Below are positions 35,079 to 42,958 of a stretch of 64,000 nt of DNA, piece by piece; the stretch's first letter is position 1, and each line of letters opens with the position of its first letter. The stretch comes from CATQHW01 sp965243545 (GTDB taxonomy: Bacteria; Spirochaetota; Spirochaetia; SZUA-6; Bin103): assembly GCA_965243545.1 (NCBI GenBank), contig OZ251573.1, positions 186,001-250,000 of the forward strand. The letters are read 5' to 3'. The notes under the pieces are model-generated. The model was not told where the DNA came from, ran no database searches, and was given only the letters and a program-made list of their open reading frames with translations. Both the position numbers and the translations under genes were made by a program.

Positions 35079-36899
35079 CTATCCGGCCGCCGGCGGCGGG
35101 CCAGCAGCGCCGGCTTGGGCCGCGTGCACCAGTTCCCAGCCGCAGAACACCAGCGCCAGCCCCTTGAACTCCGCCTCCGGGTGACGAAGCGCCAGCCGGC
35201 GATCCGCCACGTACCGGCGCGCCTGCTCTTCCGCCGCGGCGGCCGTGGCCGCTACCCGCTCCTGCGTGGCGCCGCGGCGCAGGTACTTCAACTCGATCAC
35301 GTAGCCGTAGCGCTTGCCCGGCGAGCGCGCCGGGCGCGGCTCCAGCACCAGGTCCGCGTAGCCCTTGGCCAACTCCATCTCGGTCCGGACTACGAAGTAG
35401 TGGGAGATGCTCAGGTAGGCGGCCACGAAGCTCTGCACCACCTTCTCGCCCTGCAGGTAGTCGCGCACGCCGGTCTGCTCCGCTATCGCCGCGCTCAGCC
35501 GCTCGATCGCCGGCCGCCAGTCGCCTTCCAGCGCCATCCGCCGCGTCAGCCGGTCGAACTCCACCGAATCCAGCCGGAACGCCCGGACGTCGCGATAGGC
35601 GCCGCGCAGAAAGCCGTACAGCAGCCGCCGCACCGTCTGGTTCGGAATGGCCAGGCGCGGCGTCTCGGCCGTCACGCCGCGGATGCTCAACAGGCCGAAG
35701 TAGTGGAGCAGCGACAGGAAGTTCTCGCGTTCGGCCAGCCGCGCCAACGGAAAGCTGCTCACGATCTCACTGTCGGCCCGCCCCTCGGCGATCACCTGGC
35801 GCAGCAGGTCGAAGTTGCCGTTCAACTGCGGCACGTCGGTCTGGCGTTCGTTCATCTCCCGCTCCACGATGAGCAGATGGCGCAGCTTGCCGTAGTCGAT
35901 GCGCACGTTGTCGTCGATCAGGTTGTCCGGCCCCGGCAGATTGGGCAGCGAGTGCTGCAGGTAGTAGAGCACCATGTCGGTGTTGTAGACGACGTTTGGC
36001 GCGGTCTTGGCGAAGCGGTAGCCGTCGTACCACTCGCGCATGGTGTCGAGCGCGGCCTCCGGGTCCTGGTCGAAGACGCCGAGGTTTCGGTACGTCGAAA
36101 GCACGTGCCGCACTTCGTCCTCGGTGAAGCCGAGCAGCTCGTTGAACTCGGGGCGCAGGCTGATGTTGGAGCCGATGTTGAAGCCGCTGGTGACGTCGTC
36201 CATGGTGACCGGCGAGACCCCGGTGACGAACAGGCGCTCGATGCTGCCGTTCCCGGCGCCGGCCTTGAGCGTGGCGAAGAAGTTGCGGTAGAAGCCGCCT
36301 CCGTGGGTGAAGGAGTGATAGGCGTCCGGCCCCTGATGAGACAGGATGGTGTTGGCAAAGTTGTCGTATTCGTCGATCAGGACGTAGAGCGGAATCTGCC
36401 GCCTCCGGGCGTACAGGAACAGCGCGACCAGCTTGTCGTAGATGGTGGGTCTGGAGCGAAACTGCGCCAACACGGATTCCGGGAACAGGTCCGGATTGGC
36501 CTCTACGGCGTCCATGAACACCATGTCACAGTAGTTCCCGAAGCTCTGCTCCAGCGTCTGCAGCGCGTCGTTGAACGCAGAGAAGTCGAACCACAGCACG
36601 ACGTAGCGGCTGCGGTTGGGAGTCGGGTCGGCGCCGATGGCGGTGCCGGCGAATACTGCCTCGAAGTCAGCGGCTTCGGTACGGTCGTAGTAGCTCGAAA
36701 GCAGCGACAACCAGCAGCTCTTGCCGAAGCGCCGCGGGCGGATGAAGAACACGAAATCCTCCTGCTCCAGTGCGTGCAGGAAGCGCGTCTTGTCCACGTA
36801 CAGAGACCCTCTGCGTCGGATGCCCTTGAAGAATGCGCGTCCGTAGGGGATGGCCGGAAACGGCGCAGGGTCGCGTGGCGGCTCGGCAGGCGCGGGCAT
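35079..36899 (-). CDS. AAA-ATPase-like / PD-(D/E)XK nuclease fusion, copy 2
   Basis: 606 residues, start ATG 36899 (MPAPAEPPRDPAPFPAIPYG). P-loop RPRRFGKSCW, Walker B LIDEYDNFAN, block GVSPVTMDDVTSGFNIGSN, nuclease residues in GYADLVLEP and YVIELKYLRRG. It is nearly identical to the next gene over most of its length and starts 5 bp after that gene's stop, so this is a tandem duplication; the short sequence GGGCGTCAGCCTACCATG is repeated in front of both. It has the five-residue insert TDVPQ (NERQTDVPQLNGN) also seen in copy 3 but not in copies 1 and 4. Function unknown. Confidence 0.87.
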   Translation of the reverse strand: MPAPAEPPRDPAPFPAIPYGRAFFKGIRRRGSLYVDKTRFLHALEQEDFVFFIRPRRFGKSCWLSLLSSYYDRTEAADFEAVFAGTAIGADPTPNRSRYVVLWFDFSAFNDALQTLEQSFGNYCDMVFMDAVEANPDLFPESVLAQFRSRPTIYDKLVALFLYARRRQIPLYVLIDEYDNFANTILSHQGPDAYHSFTHGGGFYRNFFATLKAGAGNGSIERLFVTGVSPVTMDDVTSGFNIGSNISLRPEFNELLGFTEDEVRHVLSTYRNLGVFDQDPEAALDTMREWYDGYRFAKTAPNVVYNTDMVLYYLQHSLPNLPGPDNLIDDNVRIDYGKLRHLLIVEREMNERQTDVPQLNGNFDLLRQVIAEGRADSEIVSSFPLARLAERENFLSLLHYFGLLSIRGVTAETPRLAIPNQTVRRLLYGFLRGAYRDVRAFRLDSVEFDRLTRRMALEGDWRPAIERLSAAIAEQTGVRDYLQGEKVVQSFVAAYLSISHYFVVRTEMELAKGYADLVLEPRPARSPGKRYGYVIELKYLRRGATQERVAATAAAAEEQARRYVADRRLALRHPEAEFKGLALVFCGWELVHAAQAGAAGPPPAAG

Positions 36900-36904
36900 G
36901 GGCG

Positions 36905-38767
36905 TCAGCCTACCATGTTCCGGTTCGCCGGTTCGCCGGCCGCCGGCGCGGGGACGGCAGCGCCGGCCTGGGTCGCGTGCACCAGTTCCCATCCGCAGAA
37001 CACCAGCGCCAGCCCCGTGAACTCCGCCTCCGGGCGCCGTTGCGCCAGCCGGCCGTCGCCCAGGTACCGGCGCGCCTGCGCCTCCGCCGCTACGGCCGCC
37101 GCCGCTACCTGTTCCGTCGAGGCGCCGCGGCGCAGGTACTTCAACTCGATCACGTAGCCGTAACGCTTGCCTGGCGAGCGCGCCGGCCGCGGCTCCAGCA
37201 CCAGGTCCGCGTAGCCCTTCGCCAACTCCATCTCGGTCCGGACTACGAAGTAGTTGGAGATGCTCAGGTAGGCGGCCACGAAGCTCTGCACCACCTTCTC
37301 GCCCTGCAGGTAGTCGCGCACGCCGGTCTGCTCCGCTATCGCCGCGCTCAGCCGCTCGATCGCCGGCCGCCAGTCACCTTCCAGCGCCATCCGCCGCGTC
37401 AGCCGGTCAAAGTCCACCGAATCCAACCGGAACGCCCGGACGTCGCGATAGGCGCCGCGCAGAAAGCCGTACAGCAGCCGCCGCACCGTCTGGTTCGGTA
37501 TGGCCAGCCGCGGCGTCTCGCCGGTCACGCCGCGGATGCTCAACAGGCCCAAGTAGTGCAGCAGCGACAAGAAGTTCTCCCGTTCGGGGAGCAGCTCCAG
37601 CGGAAAGCTGTCCACGATCTCACTGTCGGCCCGCCCTTCGGCGATCACCTCGCGCAGCAGGTCGAAGTTGCCGTTCAACTGCGGCACGTCGGTCTGGCGT
37701 TCGTTCATCTCCCGCTCTACGATGAGCAGATGGCGCAGCTTGCCGTAGTCGATGCGGACGTTGGCGTCGATCAGGTTGTCCGGCCCCGGCAGATTGGGCA
37801 GCGAGTGCTGCAGGTAGTAGAGCACCATGTCGGTGTTGTAGACGACGTTTGGCGCGGTCTTGGCGAAGCGGTAGCCGTCGTACCACTCGCGCATGGTGTC
37901 GAGCGCGGCCTCCGGGTCCTGGTCGAAGACGCCGAGGTTTCGGTACGTCGAAAGCACGTGCCGCACTTCGTCCTCGGTGAAGCCGAGCAGCTCGTTGAAC
38001 TCGGGGCGCAGGCTGAGGTTGGAGCCGATGTTGAAGCCGCTGGTGACGTCGTCCATGGTGACCGGCGAGACGCCGGTGACGAACAGCCGCTCGATGCTGC
38101 CGTTGCCGGCGCCGGCTTTGAGCGTGGCGAAAAAGTTGCGGTAGAAGCCGCCGCCGTGGGTGAACGAGTGATAGGCGTCAGGACCCTGATGCGCCAGGAT
38201 GGTGTTGGCAAAGTTGTCGTATTCGTCGATCAGGACGTAGAGCGGAATCTGCCGCCGCCGGGCGTACAGGAACAGCGCGACCAGCCTGTCGTAGATGGTG
38301 GGTCTGGAGCGAAACTGCGCCAACACGGACTCCGGGAACAGGTCCGGATTGGCCTCTACGGCGTCCATGAACACCATGTCACAGTAGTTCCCGAAGCTCT
38401 GCTCCAGCGTCTCCGGAGCGTCGTTGAACGCGGAGAAGTCGAACCACAGCACGACGTAGCGGCTGCGGTTGGGCGTCGGGTCGGCGCCGATGGCGGTGCC
38501 GGCGAACACCGCGTCGAAGTCGGCGGCCTCGGTACGGTCGTAGTAGCTCGAAAGCAGCGACAGCCAGCAGCTCTTGCCGAAACGCCTCGGGCGGATGAAG
38601 AACGCGAACCGCACCTGCTCCAGCGCGTGCAAGAAGCGCGTCTTGTCTACGTACAGCCAGCCGGCCTGCCGGATGCCCTTGAAGTGGGCAAGGCCGTAGG
38701 GGATGGCCGGAAACGGCGCAGGGTCGGGCGGCGCAGGGTCGCGTGACGGCTCGGCAGGCGCGGGCAT
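36905..38767 (-). CDS. AAA-ATPase-like / PD-(D/E)XK nuclease fusion, copy 3
   Basis: 620 residues, start ATG 38767. Same domain plan as copy 2, with all visible key residues kept: RRFGKS, IDEYDN, ADLVLEP and IELKY. The Pro-rich N-terminus (PSRDPAPPDPAPFPAIPYG) carries a short internal duplication. It is upstream of copy 2 in a likely two-gene operon. Differences between copies 2 and 3 cluster near the ends; the middle is almost unchanged, suggesting recent duplication or gene conversion. Confidence 0.87.
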   Translation of the reverse strand: MPAPAEPSRDPAPPDPAPFPAIPYGLAHFKGIRQAGWLYVDKTRFLHALEQVRFAFFIRPRRFGKSCWLSLLSSYYDRTEAADFDAVFAGTAIGADPTPNRSRYVVLWFDFSAFNDAPETLEQSFGNYCDMVFMDAVEANPDLFPESVLAQFRSRPTIYDRLVALFLYARRRQIPLYVLIDEYDNFANTILAHQGPDAYHSFTHGGGFYRNFFATLKAGAGNGSIERLFVTGVSPVTMDDVTSGFNIGSNLSLRPEFNELLGFTEDEVRHVLSTYRNLGVFDQDPEAALDTMREWYDGYRFAKTAPNVVYNTDMVLYYLQHSLPNLPGPDNLIDANVRIDYGKLRHLLIVEREMNERQTDVPQLNGNFDLLREVIAEGRADSEIVDSFPLELLPERENFLSLLHYLGLLSIRGVTGETPRLAIPNQTVRRLLYGFLRGAYRDVRAFRLDSVDFDRLTRRMALEGDWRPAIERLSAAIAEQTGVRDYLQGEKVVQSFVAAYLSISNYFVVRTEMELAKGYADLVLEPRPARSPGKRYGYVIELKYLRRGASTEQVAAAAVAAEAQARRYLGDGRLAQRRPEAEFTGLALVFCGWELVHATQAGAAVPAPAAGEPANRNMVG

Positions 38768-38931
38768 GGGCGTCAGCCTACCATGACTCAGCGACTACAG
38801 CCGCCGCTTGGCGTTGGGCCCACCCTGGGGCAGGCTCCGAACCGTAGCCCAACGCTCATATACTGGCGCTTGCACGGTACGCGCGGTCCCGGTCCACTAT
38901 ACGGTATGAACGCCGCCGAGCTTGACCAGCC

Positions 38932-39222
38932 ATGACCGCAGAGGCAAGCGCCATCGTCAGCGCGGCCGTGGCTCTGCTCGCCGTGCTTGTGCCGCTGCTG
39001 CTGACGATCCGCGCCGGCATCAACGGCATTGACACTCGATTACGGGCCGTCGAAATCGAAATCGCCCGTCTGGATGAGCGCGTCGCCCATATCGGCGAGC
39101 GCGCCGCCCGCATCGAAAACGCCGTGACCGGTCCGTACCGGCTGCCGGTCCCGGAGTTCGAACGGGAACAGCCGCCGGCCGAGCCGGCCGCCGCTCCCGC
39201 CCGCCAAGCCGCCCGGACGTAG
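38932..39222 (+). CDS. Small membrane-anchored coiled-coil protein
   Basis: 96 residues: an N-terminal transmembrane helix (IVSAAVALLAVLVPLLLTI), then a heptad-patterned helix (IDTRLRAVEIEIARLDERVAHIGERAARIENAV), then a Pro/Ala-rich tail. This plan is common among small inner-membrane proteins of unknown function. The ATG at 38932 has no strong ribosome binding site. A TATACGGTATG sequence ~30 bp upstream could be a -10 region. No close family recognised. Confidence 0.6.
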   Translation: MTAEASAIVSAAVALLAVLVPLLLTIRAGINGIDTRLRAVEIEIARLDERVAHIGERAARIENAVTGPYRLPVPEFEREQPPAEPAAAPARQAART

Positions 39223-39395
39223 TCGACCGCCACCTGCCGCTCGGCCGCCAGGCGGTCCGGGTAGTTCACCGGACGCTCACAACTTGGCCCGCACCGATCA
39301 CGGAAATACCGGATTAGTCGATTTCATCAGCTTGTGTGTTGACGCGCCGGGCCGGGCAGCCGACGTTTGTATCAGACACTACATGGAGGGTGCCG

Positions 39396-39749
39396 ATGAG
39401 TAACGAAACACGGACTGCCGACGAATTGTGTGAGCACTTGGTCGACAAGGCGACCACGGACGAGGCGTTCCGCGCTCAGCTGATCGCCGACCCCAAGGCC
39501 GCCATCAAGGAGGAGTTGGGCTTGGCGCTCCCGGCCGGCTTCAACGTCAAGGTGCACGAGGAGGCGCCGGACACCAGTCACGTGGTGCTGCCGCCGACCG
39601 CTACGCTGGGCGAGAAGGACATGGAGCAGGCCGCCGGCGGCGCGATCTACCGCTGGAGCAACCGCAAGAACGGTGGCCGCGGCGGGTGGGTCCGCCAGGA
39701 TAACGAGGCTACCTTCTGGGACGAGTTCGGCCCGGATCAATACCTCTGA
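39396..39749 (+). CDS. RiPP precursor with nitrile hydratase-like leader (NHLP, proteusin type)
   Basis: 117 residues. The leader resembles the nitrile hydratase alpha subunit: DEAFRAQLIADPKAAIKEELGLALPAGFNVKVHEEAPDTSHVVLPP, then ATLGEKDMEQAAGG. The double-Gly site at about residues 81-82 would release a 35-residue core, AIYRWSNRKNGGRGGWVRQ followed by an acidic, aromatic tail. NHLP leaders serve proteusins and related peptides modified by radical SAM, LanM or YcaO enzymes and exported by C39-peptidase transporters. None of these is in this window. The ATG at 39396 follows GGAGGG. A long hairpin lies just after the stop. Confidence 0.82.
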   Translation: MSNETRTADELCEHLVDKATTDEAFRAQLIADPKAAIKEELGLALPAGFNVKVHEEAPDTSHVVLPPTATLGEKDMEQAAGGAIYRWSNRKNGGRGGWVRQDNEATFWDEFGPDQYL

Positions 39750-39765
39750 GAACGACCAAGCGTTC

Positions 39766-39818
39766 CGCCGCCGCCGACTCGACCGCGAGCACGCGCTCCG
39801 GTCGAGCGGCCGGCGGCG
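39766..39818. terminator. Long hairpin between convergent genes
   Basis: Arms at 39766-39785 and 39799-39818 (CGCCGCCG...CTCGACCG against CGGTCGAG...CGGCGGCG) pair with few mismatches. The loop can extend the stem by GAGC/GCTC. It lies 17 bp after the RiPP precursor stop and 12 bp after the 42-residue peptide on the other strand, so it could end transcription both ways. No T-tract. Confidence 0.5.
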
Positions 39819-39829
39819 AGCAAGCGTGC

Positions 39830-39958
39830 CTAGCCCAAGACTACGGCCAGCACGGCCAGCACGGCCATCGCCGCCGTTATCGCCGATGATTGCCCGGCCG
39901 GCGCCGCAGGCGGTCCGCTCTCCCAGGAACGAACGGCGGCCGACCGCACGTAGCTCAT
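39830..39958 (-). CDS. 42-residue single-helix membrane peptide, coupled to upstream gene
   Basis: Begins MSYVRSAAVRSWESGPPAAP and ends in a hydrophobic helix (ITAAMAVLAVLAVVLG) at the C-terminus. Its ATG overlaps the stop of the Ig-like gene as ATGA, which argues for real translation. Topology looks like a tail anchor or a small toxin/holin-type peptide; function unknown. Third gene of an apparent lipoprotein / Ig-like / peptide operon. Confidence 0.5.
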   Translation of the reverse strand: MSYVRSAAVRSWESGPPAAPAGQSSAITAAMAVLAVLAVVLG

Positions 39959-40827
39959 GGCGTCGCCTCCGGCTCCGTCACTTCCCACTCGAAGCTATGC
40001 GAGTCACTTCCCGATGCGTTGGTAGCGGTCACGGTCCCGGTTCCCGTTCCGGCGGTGTCCGGCGTCCCCGTCAGCCTGTCGAACAGACGCCCGCTCAGGG
40101 ACATCCCGCTTGGCCCGCCGGTCAGGGTGAGGGTAGCGGGCGGATACTCGTTCTCAAGCTGAACGTCCAGGAGAGTACTCGCGCTCACTCCCTTCGTGAA
40201 TGTCCGCTTGCTGGTGCTGCTAAACGCGAACTGCGGGGCGGTAGCGTTCCCAATGTAAATCTCTACGTCATGCGTCGTCCGGTAGCTACAGCGTGAATCG
40301 TCGCGTTCCGAGTAGGCGTTCGAGACCTCGAAATCGAAGTTGATCCGACCGGAGCCATTATAATCATCATCGCTGCTTGGGCCGCTCACCGAGAAGCTGA
40401 GCGTTCGGCCGCTCAACGCGGGTAGCGGAGAGACCACCCAACCGTCGCCGTGCCAGCCGTCGTCGTACTCCATCGTAAACGTCGGCTCGCCTTCACCTCC
40501 GGGGTCTGGCAGCGTGTACGAGATACTTCCGTAAAATTCGTAAATTTCGTCTTCGTAGTTCACGGGCCACTTGGGGCATACCGCATCCCAGTCAATCGCA
40601 TCATCGGCAGGTGCTGCGGGTCCCGGTTCGCCCGGGTCGCCCGACGGCCCAGGTACGCTGCCCGGCGTGCCGGGCGCCTCCGGTTCGGGTTCCGGGGCCG
40701 GCGCGGGCGGCGGGGCTTCATCCCTTCCGCCGGGCACCGTCGGCGGTACGTCATCCGGCAGATCGTCCACGTTGAATCCCGACGGCAGGCGGCGCACTTG
40801 GGCGATGCATTCATCGTTGGTGTTCAC
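39955..40827 (-). CDS. Ig-like domain protein with Pro-rich linker
   Basis: 290 residues. A short N-terminal part (MNTNDECIAQVRRLPSGFNVDDLPDDVPPTVPGG) leads into a Pro/Glu/Gly-rich linker (residues ~35-75), then an acidic beta-rich region, then a putative Ig module resembling He_PIG (ATLTLTGGPSGMSLSGRLFDRLTGTPDTAG, then TGTVTATNASG). Such modules occur in surface and extracellular proteins, yet there is no signal peptide at the GTG start (40827), so the true N-terminus or export route is unclear. It starts 21 bp after the lipoprotein gene stop and ends overlapping the 42-residue peptide gene. Confidence 0.65.
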   Translation of the reverse strand: MNTNDECIAQVRRLPSGFNVDDLPDDVPPTVPGGRDEAPPPAPAPEPEPEAPGTPGSVPGPSGDPGEPGPAAPADDAIDWDAVCPKWPVNYEDEIYEFYGSISYTLPDPGGEGEPTFTMEYDDGWHGDGWVVSPLPALSGRTLSFSVSGPSSDDDYNGSGRINFDFEVSNAYSERDDSRCSYRTTHDVEIYIGNATAPQFAFSSTSKRTFTKGVSASTLLDVQLENEYPPATLTLTGGPSGMSLSGRLFDRLTGTPDTAGTGTGTVTATNASGSDSHSFEWEVTEPEATP

Positions 40828-40848
40828 GATGCAAGCCGTACCGTCAGC

Positions 40849-41214
40849 TTACGTGCGCACTACGTACAGGCGGTTCCCGGCCGGATACTTCACCACCAAC
40901 AGGAAGTAATCCGGCTCCGCCTCCTGTGTCTGCGCGGCCGGCGTCACCGTTCGCAGGCGTTGGTCTGTCGGCGCTCTGCAGGTGGCATCCGCAGTCTCGC
41001 CACCCATGTAGAGCACGTCCTTCACGATTGCGCCATGAACGGCCTCGCTACGGCCTACAAGCCGGATTGCCGAATCGGCGCAGGTCGCGGTCCGTTCGGG
41101 CGGCGGCGGAGCGGCCGGCTCGGGGGTTGCCGCCGGGGCGGCCGGCTCCGGGGCCATCGGCTCGCAGGCGATCAGCGCTATCGCCATCACTACTCCGATC
41201 ATCGTCAGTCTCAT
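40849..41214 (-). CDS. Lipoprotein of unknown function
   Basis: 121 residues. The signal peptide MRLTMIGVVMAIALIAC has lipobox ALIAC. A Pro/Ala/Glu-rich tether (EPMAPEPAAPAATPEPAAPPPPE) precedes a ~75-residue domain ending YFLLVVKYPAGNRLYVVRT. Start ATG 41214 with AAGGAG. The tether, size and the ending YFLLVV--P-GNR-Y resemble the lipoprotein at 42927-43388 (VYVSCWRLLVAGNRACAL), suggesting a small local family. First gene of an operon with the Ig-like gene. Confidence 0.75.
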   Translation of the reverse strand: MRLTMIGVVMAIALIACEPMAPEPAAPAATPEPAAPPPPERTATCADSAIRLVGRSEAVHGAIVKDVLYMGGETADATCRAPTDQRLRTVTPAAQTQEAEPDYFLLVVKYPAGNRLYVVRT

Positions 41215-41527
41215 CGGTCAGTCTCCTTGAGGTGGTCCCGGTCGTTATCAGGGGGGCTATAGCGCGGGCGTGCTTGGAGTCCGAGCCCAGCTTCGCCGCC
41301 GAAGTTTGGTCGGCACCGCAGGCCGTGGTGCGGCTTCCGGTGCGCCGACCGGGCGGCGGGCGGGCCGGGTCGTGACGTTCGACCGCTTCCGGCACCATCC
41401 GGCCCACAAGCTGCCCGCTGCCCTGCCCTGGGATGACAGACCGCCAGCGCCGCCGCGAGGGAAGCGCTGACGGCGATCCGATGGGTTTGGAGGTCGACCA
41501 CGTGGGCGCGCTCCTTCTCACGCAGAC
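41215..41527. other. Intergenic region upstream of the lipoprotein operon
   Basis: About 310 bp. Open frames exist on the minus strand, one starting at 41501 with a vaguely signal-like stretch, but they have no supporting ribosome binding site or family. I call no gene here. Confidence 0.35.
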
Positions 41528-41559
41528 ACTAGTACAGTACTATACTAGTACAGTACTAT
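41528..41559. repeat. Perfect 16-bp tandem repeat containing palindromes
   Basis: ACTAGTACAGTACTAT occurs twice head to tail (41528-41543 and 41544-41559). Each unit contains AGTAC-A-GTACT, an interrupted palindrome. It borders the IS target site. AT-rich against a GC-rich background; an operator is possible. Confidence 0.7.
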
Positions 41560-41564
41560 GAGTT
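41556..41564. repeat. 9-bp target site duplication, left copy
   Basis: CTATGAGTT immediately left of the IS terminal repeat; the identical copy is at 42959-42967. Confidence 0.85.
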
Positions 41565-42958
41565 CAGTAGTGTCCGGTCATAAATCAAGCAACCGCAACT
41601 GTTTATCGGATGGGGCCGGTTCCGATCTGTAATCTTCCATCGTAAGTGTTTCACGTAGCGGTACTTGCTCGAATGGTATGACCGATAAAATCTGTAGCAT
41701 TGTGTAGAGCGGCGTGTCGATCCCCAGCCGCTTGCGGATAATCGCGACCAGCACGTAGACCGACACCGCTATCCACAGTTGCGATTTCACGGCATTCTCC
41801 GAAACCCCCAGAAAACGTTTCACCCGCAGGTGTTGTTTGACCCACTTGAAGAACAACTCGACCTGCCACCGACTCTTGTACAGACCACAGATCGTCAGCG
41901 CATCAAGTCCGGTCCGGTTGGTGAGAAACACCAGCGTTTGGCCGGATTGTGGGTCCCTGTAGCGGACACGCCGCAGACGGTCCCGGTACCTCAGCTTGGC
42001 CTGCGCCCCACCCAAAGCGATGATCTGATCCGAGATGACTCCTAGCGTTCGGTCCGTCGGCGTGGAGTACAGGCGCCGGTAGCGGATGTTCTTCTTGGCG
42101 CGAGTCACGAAGAAGGCGCCGGCTTGGTCCAGCGCGTACAGGCGTTGAAAGTCGATGTAGGCGCGGTCCATGACGTAAGTCGCGCCAGCCTCCGGCACCA
42201 GCAAATCAAGCACGTTGACGTCGTGGAGCCTGCCGTCGGAGATGTGAATGAAACTTGGGATCGAACCTCGTAAGTCCAACAGGGTATGCATCTTGACCGC
42301 CGCCTTGGTGGCTCGGAACGCCGCCCAGGGGAAGATCGACAGGCAGAGATCGACGGTCGTGGAGTCCAGCGCATAGGCGGTCTCGTTCAACCTCGTGGCC
42401 AACATCTCGTCGGCGTACAGCGCGCGCGCCTGCACGATCAACCGTTGGGCGAAGTCCGCGTAGATCCGCCAATCGCGCCGCTCGTTGGCATCGGCCAAGG
42501 TAGAGCGACGCACTGGTGTCCGGAATCCACAGTGATAGAGCTTGGTAGAACGAGCCGCCAGGCAGGCTTCGATGTCGCGCAGACTCTCGCGGTGCGTGAG
42601 TTGCGCGAAGGCGAGCGCACGATAGTGCTCGGTGCAGCGTAACGTACGGACCTTGCGGTCGCCGGCGTAGCGGTCGACGATGCGAGCGAAAGTCGTCCAC
42701 GGAAGGTAGTTCATTACCTGGGAGAACAGGGTCTGGCCGAAATACATGCGAGCAGGTTAGGCGAATGCGGCCGTGGGGTACTGCACCGAGCCGCCGGTCG
42801 GCTGCGGCGAACCGACCGGTACGCCGGACGGCGGTGGGCCAGCGGATCGCGTGAGACGACCGAATCACGTTCAAGTCGCCACCACCCGATTATGCCTGTA
42901 ACTTTCATGTGTGTAATCAGTTACAATCACGCGATGGTCTCCAAACCGGACAGTACTG
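41565..42958. mobile_element. IS4-family insertion sequence, complete
   Basis: 1394 bp. Terminal inverted repeats CAGTAGTGTCCGGT (41565-41578) and ACCGGACAGTACTG (42945-42958) match at 13 of 14 positions. Perfect 9-bp target duplications (CTATGAGTT) flank it, so the insertion is recent and unrearranged. It carries one intact transposase on the minus strand. It inserted near the 3' end of a lipoprotein gene. Confidence 0.92.
41578..42747 (-). CDS. IS4-family DDE transposase
   Basis: 389 residues, start ATG 42747. The N-terminal domain (LFSQVMNYLPWTTFARIVDRYAGDRKVRTLRCTEHYRALAFAQLTHRESLRDIE) matches the DUF4372-type start of IS4-family enzymes. Catalytic acidic residues are the D in YALDSTTVDLCLS, the D in YVMDRAYIDF and the E in YKSRWQVELFFKWVKQHLRVK (the Y-(2)-R-(3)-E-(6)-K signature). 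The reading frame reaches to the end of the terminal repeat and appears intact. Confidence 0.93.
   Translation of the reverse strand: MYFGQTLFSQVMNYLPWTTFARIVDRYAGDRKVRTLRCTEHYRALAFAQLTHRESLRDIEACLAARSTKLYHCGFRTPVRRSTLADANERRDWRIYADFAQRLIVQARALYADEMLATRLNETAYALDSTTVDLCLSIFPWAAFRATKAAVKMHTLLDLRGSIPSFIHISDGRLHDVNVLDLLVPEAGATYVMDRAYIDFQRLYALDQAGAFFVTRAKKNIRYRRLYSTPTDRTLGVISDQIIALGGAQAKLRYRDRLRRVRYRDPQSGQTLVFLTNRTGLDALTICGLYKSRWQVELFFKWVKQHLRVKRFLGVSENAVKSQLWIAVSVYVLVAIIRKRLGIDTPLYTMLQILSVIPFEQVPLRETLTMEDYRSEPAPSDKQLRLLDL

Noticed and set aside
34923..38746. Long plus-strand frames opposite the two tandem AAA genes
   Set aside because: His/Val/Gln-rich shadow translations with repeating structure only because the minus-strand genes are duplicates.
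41211..41501. 96-codon minus-strand frame with a signal-like start
   Set aside because: No ribosome binding site, ends inside the next gene's start, composition not protein-like after residue 20.
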